Origin: Phycisphaerales bacterium UBA7800
GTDB taxonomy: Bacteria > Planctomycetota > Phycisphaerae > Phycisphaerales > Phycisphaeraceae
NCBI GenBank assembly: GCA_002480565.1
Contig: DLCK01000020.1
Location: forward strand, 1-64,000
Direction: 5' to 3'
DNA length: 64,000 bases
The notes beneath the pieces were generated by a model, which was not told where the DNA came from, did no database searches, and worked only from the letters and a program-made list of their open reading frames with translations. Shown piece after piece: positions 63,137 to 64,000 of this stretch (the stretch's first letter is position 1; every line of letters begins with the position of its first letter). The position numbers and the translations under genes were made by a program.

Positions 63137-64000
63137 TTATGCTGATTTTGACACCTTGGCATCCTTGCTGCGTTGGGCGGCGGCCTTGTCTGCTGCCATG
63201 ACGGATGCCTGCTTGCTCTTACGCAGTTGAGCGACGGACTGAACCTTCAACCTTGCGGCACCGGCCCATGTCTTGGTTTTGACGGTTGGGTTAGCCAAGC
63301 GTTTTTTGGCAGCATTTATATCGGCCCTGGCGTAGTTGGGTAACCACTTGCTTTGCGCGACCAGTAACTCGTCAGTCATCTGCCAGATTTCCTCGGGGTT
63401 GAGCATCGCCCCAACCAACGGGTCATGGAGCATGGCTTGCTTGAGCAATGTGACATCGCCGTTGACAGCTGCGTCTTTACTCATCCGCTGCACACTCACC
63501 GATGCGTTGCAGGTTGCAGCGCAGGCTTGGCTGAGTGTGATGCCTGACTGCATATTCATGCCAGTCGCATCGACATAGCCGGGCGCTTCGATGATGCAAT
63601 CACTTGGCAGGTTGGTGATGATGCCGTTGTTACGGACATTAAAGTGTCCGCGATAAATGCGATTGGTTTCCAGAGACTCAATGATGTAACTGCCATGCTC
63701 GGAAGACCGGTTGTAGTCCGTGAGACTTTGCCCTGCTTCAGCAAGCCACTTGGGGAAGTCGGTCTTAAACCAGTTACGACCTTCCGTGCATACACGCAGG
63801 TATCCGCCTGTTTCGCCGTTGATCCAACTGGACATGTCGATCCATTTTTTGATTTGGTTTGCACGTTTGCGATACCAAGGCAGGTACTCGGACAAGTGGC
63901 CGTTGGACTCTGTGGAATAGAAGCCAAATCGCTTGAGCACATCAATGCGAACCTTCTCGGTTTTGGAGTATGTGGGATGAGCTTCAAACGCTTTGAGCAA
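63137..64000 (-). CDS. GH4 family alpha-glycosidase/alpha-galactosidase, C-terminal part
   Basis: The frame is open to the right edge, so the N-terminal Rossmann (NAD-binding) part is missing; 287 residues are seen. The sequence (RIDVLKRFGFYSTESNGHLSEYLPWY, then NVRNNGIITNLPSDCIIEAPGYVDATGM and QACAATCNASV) fits MelA-like GH4 enzymes, which use NAD+ and a divalent metal and hydrolyse alpha-galactosides or related glycosides. The last 35 residues are Lys/Ala/Ser-rich and look like an extension. With the two GH36-like enzymes it points to alpha-glycoside use. Confidence 0.9.
   Translation of the reverse strand: MLKAFEAHPTYSKTEKVRIDVLKRFGFYSTESNGHLSEYLPWYRKRANQIKKWIDMSSWINGETGGYLRVCTEGRNWFKTDFPKWLAEAGQSLTDYNRSSEHGSYIIESLETNRIYRGHFNVRNNGIITNLPSDCIIEAPGYVDATGMNMQSGITLSQACAATCNASVSVQRMSKDAAVNGDVTLLKQAMLHDPLVGAMLNPEEIWQMTDELLVAQSKWLPNYARADINAAKKRLANPTVKTKTWAGAARLKVQSVAQLRKSKQASVMAADKAAAQRSKDAKVSKSA

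Noticed and set aside
1..64000. CRISPR array, tRNA, rRNA, prophage or IS transposase
   Set aside because: None was recognised on reading; a tRNA or small RNA scan would be needed to exclude them.

Overview
The window comes from a bacterial chromosome of moderate GC content. It most likely belongs to the Planctomycetota, probably class Phycisphaerae. The evidence is a prepilin-like protein ending in an H-X9-DG motif, several membrane proteins with CPxCG-type zinc ribbons, tiny proteins of types I associate with this phylum, the hpnCDE route to squalene, and complete peptidoglycan genes (murA, murQ, anmK, ampG). No rRNA, tRNA, CRISPR array, prophage or IS transposase was seen.

Layout. 1-2.4 kb: two or three small genes and recA. 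2.8-7.3 kb: an operon read leftwards of a GntR/LacI-type regulator, a prepilin-like protein and a large secreted protein with a possible glycosidase fold. 7.5-10.1 kb: a zinc-ribbon membrane protein and an Old Yellow Enzyme. 10.4-14.3 kb: hpnC-hpnD-[GxxExxY nuclease element]-hpnE. 14.4-26.6 kb: mixed housekeeping and signalling genes, including a flippase-like membrane protein, a PilZ protein, a DUF4160/DUF2442 pair, pdxA, an argD-like aminotransferase and a GAF/HD-GYP protein. 26.6-30 kb: peptidoglycan recycling (murQ, anmK and divergent ampG). 30-36 kb: a hydrolase, a double-kinase hybrid sensor with its response regulator, and a WYL regulator. 36-41.6 kb: two paralogous GH36-like enzymes around an IclR regulator and a PhyH-type dioxygenase. 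41.7-45.3 kb: an ECF sigma factor with probable anti-sigma factor, and a TPR membrane protein. 45.3-51.3 kb: cyclophilin, peroxiredoxin, STAS protein, RdgC-like protein, alanine dehydrogenase and a coupled nucleotidyltransferase/TIM-barrel pair. 51.5-58 kb: a CPBP protease, apt, murA, a Trm112-like protein, a glutamine amidotransferase, a QueC-like protein and lexA preceded by an overlapping ORF. 58.5-64 kb: a VapBC module, small membrane proteins, a DUF393 protein, ribH-nusB-ftsY, and the C-terminal part of a GH4 alpha-glycosidase.

The most striking non-genic feature is the density of intergenic elements. At least six families occur, mostly as inverted pairs. Three of them (A: CGCCAAG units; B: CACAGAG units; C: TARTCCC heptads) are short-period tandem arrays arranged as two facing arms. 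One family-A pair tightly encloses a gene for a PD-(D/E)XK nuclease (GxxExxY family), and two further A pairs have no gene inside. This looks like a nuclease-carrying small mobile element with non-autonomous relatives, and two A elements flank hpnE in the hopanoid operon. Family D is a 21-base REP-like palindrome, two identical inverted copies of which enclose a DUF393 gene. A second regulatory observation is that the recA and lexA-operon promoters share an ACCGAACA element, a candidate SOS operator.
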